A stretch of 64,000 bases of DNA, taken from positions 1,984,001 through 2,048,000 of the forward strand of contig NC_064447.1 in assembly GCF_023343835.1 (NCBI RefSeq). The letters are read 5' to 3'. This DNA comes from Lagopus muta. Its lineage: Eukaryota; Chordata; Aves; Galliformes; Phasianidae. Shown here piece by piece: positions 61,690 through 64,000 of this stretch. The position numbers were made by a program, and so were the translations under genes. The first letter of the stretch is position 1, and every line of letters begins with the position of its first letter. A model generated the notes under the pieces. That model was not told where the DNA came from and ran no database searches. It was given only the letters and a program-made list of their open reading frames with translations.

Positions 61690-64000
61690 GCTGTGTGCAG
61701 CAGGAGTGCAGGGTGGGGAGCCAGGACCCCCAGCACCCCATCCCGGAGCTCAGTTCCTGCCTTGCTGCACACCTGGCTGCTCACAATTATTATAATTACA
61801 CCTCCAGCACACGGGCTTTCACACGGTGTTCAGCACATCAAACTATTTAAAGCCGATTGTAGGCGTCGCCGAGCTGCATTAGGGCCGGGCTGCAGACGCG
61901 TGCACCCATCACCTCCTCCCCAACCACTGCCAAAAAAGAAAAGTAAACACATCTACATTATTTGGGGCACAACTGTTGTGTGGTTTTTCCCCCCAGCTGA
62001 ACCTCACCGCCTCCCGGTAGGCGGGTAGGAATCCTATTCCTCTCCCTGCAGCAGGGATGGCACGGCCCAGGGCTGGGGATCTGGGTGAGTCCTGTAGTTG
62101 GGAAATGCATCTGTCGGTCTCGTGGATGCACCCACACCCTCAGGGACAGCCCACGGGCACAGCTCTCGGGCACTATCGAGGCAGCCCCGGAAAAAGATTG
62201 AGAATTAAAGGCTTGGCACGCTCAGCATTGCTTTGGAGTGACTGTGCAGGATATGCCTGAGCCAAAAGTCTTCTGCTTGACAGCTCCTGGCTCGATGACA
62301 GTGTCCTGGAGAGGCACAACCTCTGCCTGCACAGCTGTCGCTGCGGGGGTTCTGTCACCATGCACCCCCATGGCCTGGATATCTGTGGGGTGCTCTGCTT
62401 TATGCCCATGGACAAAGTGTCTCCAAAGGTTTTGGGTAAAAGGCATCACACCTGGCACCAAAATGTGCCTGGTGCTGCATCCCCAAAGTGCCACGGTGTC
62501 TCCTGGTGCTTGGCTGTGCTGCCCCACTCCCTCTGCTCCTTAGGCTGACAGGCAGGAGGTGGAAGGAGAAGGTCTTGGTGAACAAAAATCCCCAATAAGT
62601 GCAAATTGTCCTCTTCTGTCCTCTTCTGGGCTGCTCACTGCCAAGCCAACCTGGCAGCTCTAGGATTTTTCTGCCCAAGGGCATCTCTCTGCAATGCATC
62701 TCCAGTTGTGCCAGCAGGGAAATCCTGGGCATGGTCCCCTTGTGCTGGCAGGGACACGGCAGGGACAGTCCCCTAGTGCTGGCATGGACATCCTGGGGAC
62801 AGTCCCTGCGCTGCCATACAGCCACGCTGGGCTTTGATCTGAGCCTAGCACAGCATGGCATGCAGAGGGCAAGCAGATGGGCATCAAACTGACAGAGCAG
62901 CACAGGGGGCACCTGGCACACTCCAGCCATCACACATCACATCCAGCCACACACACATTGGTGATGACAGTCACATCACCACCGGGGCACCCCAAGGTCC
63001 CCAACCTCCCCAGGCCGGTGCAGCAGCCGCTCCCAGGGCTGGCGCAATTCGGGGCCGGGCAGTGCTGGGTGTGCTCCCCAGCATGAGTTCCTACAGCTGG
63101 GAGGGGTGATGGCACAGTTTGCCAAAAGCACTCATGGTGTCGGGGTGCCGTGGCCACTCGGGGCTGGGCTGCTCTCCCCGACTCACCCATTGGGATTGCT
63201 AAGGGCGGTGTCACCACCCTGGAACGGGTGACACTGAGTGGGGACTTTGAGGACAGCGAGGTTCTGCTCTGGATCACAAGGCATCCAGCGTTCCTTATGC
63301 AGCACTTCCACCTCCTTCCTCCCAAGGGGTGCCCCAGGGGTGCATTCCACGCACGGACCCCCAAACGGTTCCGGGGAGCTGCTGGGTGCTGCCTGCCCTG
63401 CCCCATCCTCGGTGGCGGAAGCTGTGCATTATCTCCCTCGCCCATCGGAGGCAGCTGCTCTGGGTGCACCCTGTGCACATATTTATGCAGATGTGAACAT
63501 GACACCCCGGAAATTCGCAGCCTTTACATCGCAGGCCGGGAGCTGTGTGACCTTTCAGCATCTCCTAAGCGCTTGGCCCCACATCCAGAGCTATGGCCCC
63601 ATGCAGAGGGGACGCCACCATCCACCAGGACTCACCATCGCCCTGGTCTCCCCATGCCAAGCCCAGCACGGACTCCCCTGAGCCCTCCTCAGTGGCTGCT
63701 CTGGGTGTAACTGCCACCACCCCAGGTGACAACGTGTATCCCCTGCTCCGTACTGAGAGAGTGAGGAAGAGCCGAATTTAATTTACTCCCTGCTTCATTT
63801 CCAAGCCAAATGAGTCAGAGCCACAGCCGCACACGCTGCTTTGTTTTTCTTGGCTGATAGCACTCACTTTTGATCCATGTTTGTTCAATATTTAACTCTC
63901 ATAGTGACACTTTGACTCAAACCAGGCAGCAGGAAGGCCACTCCCCACCCCCCCACACCCCACGCTGCTGGGACAGGAGCGTGGCTTGGCTCCAGAGCAG
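61690..64000. other. G+C-rich sequence upstream of the STXBP4-like gene
   Basis: Overlapping open frames occur on both strands without family resemblance or convincing splice structure. No gene or repeat family is recognised. Confidence 0.5.

Noticed and set aside
62930..63710. Open frames of 186-191 codons on both strands near the right edge
   Set aside because: They overlap each other, show no family similarity I recognise and have no convincing exon structure.

Overview
The window looks like nuclear DNA of a bird, most likely a galliform. The main evidence is more than twenty CR1 LINE 3' fragments in both orientations, several ending in the ATTCTATGATTCTATGA-type CR1 tail. Genes are short GT-AG exons in long introns with CpG-rich 5' ends. 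There is no operon-like or compact coding. All genes I can support lie on the minus strand, and almost every long open frame in the window is a by-product of CR1, GC-rich islands or simple repeats.

Region 1 (about 1-18.75 kb) is the 5' part of SEC14L5. It has a probable non-coding first exon in a CpG island (18.06-18.75 kb), a start-codon exon (13,442-13,517) and two further exons (297-446, 35-166). Together they encode the first 115 residues, which are the N-terminal PRELI/MSF1 domain. The CRAL-TRIO and GOLD parts lie beyond the left edge.

Region 2 (about 18.75-25.96 kb) is intergenic. It holds CR1 copies and a damaged second copy of one exon of the neighbouring gene (23,153-23,228).

Region 3 (25,962-60,901, minus strand) is one complete gene that I assembled as 22 phase-compatible coding exons of about 701 codons. 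Its order is PDZ1, serine-rich linker, PDZ2, a proline/serine linker, an EF-hand-like segment and a coiled coil. From the second PDZ onward it aligns segment by segment with vertebrate STXBP4 (Synip). It differs in carrying an extra N-terminal PDZ domain and in lacking any visible WW-domain exon. I read it as an STXBP4 paralogue, possibly the ohnologue (whole-genome-duplication paralogue) of STXBP4 on the 16p13/17q paralogon. It is the most interesting item in the window.

Region 4 (about 60.9-64 kb) holds the putative CpG-rich promoter of that gene, a roughly 560 bp GGCATGGCACAG-type minisatellite immediately upstream of it, and about 2.3 kb of GC-rich sequence in which I recognise no gene.

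The two genes are arranged head to tail. Their common context (a SEC14L1/5 family member beside an STXBP4 family member) is used below as an evolutionary argument. Exon borders come from reading splice sites, phase and family similarity by eye. No alignment or database search was run.
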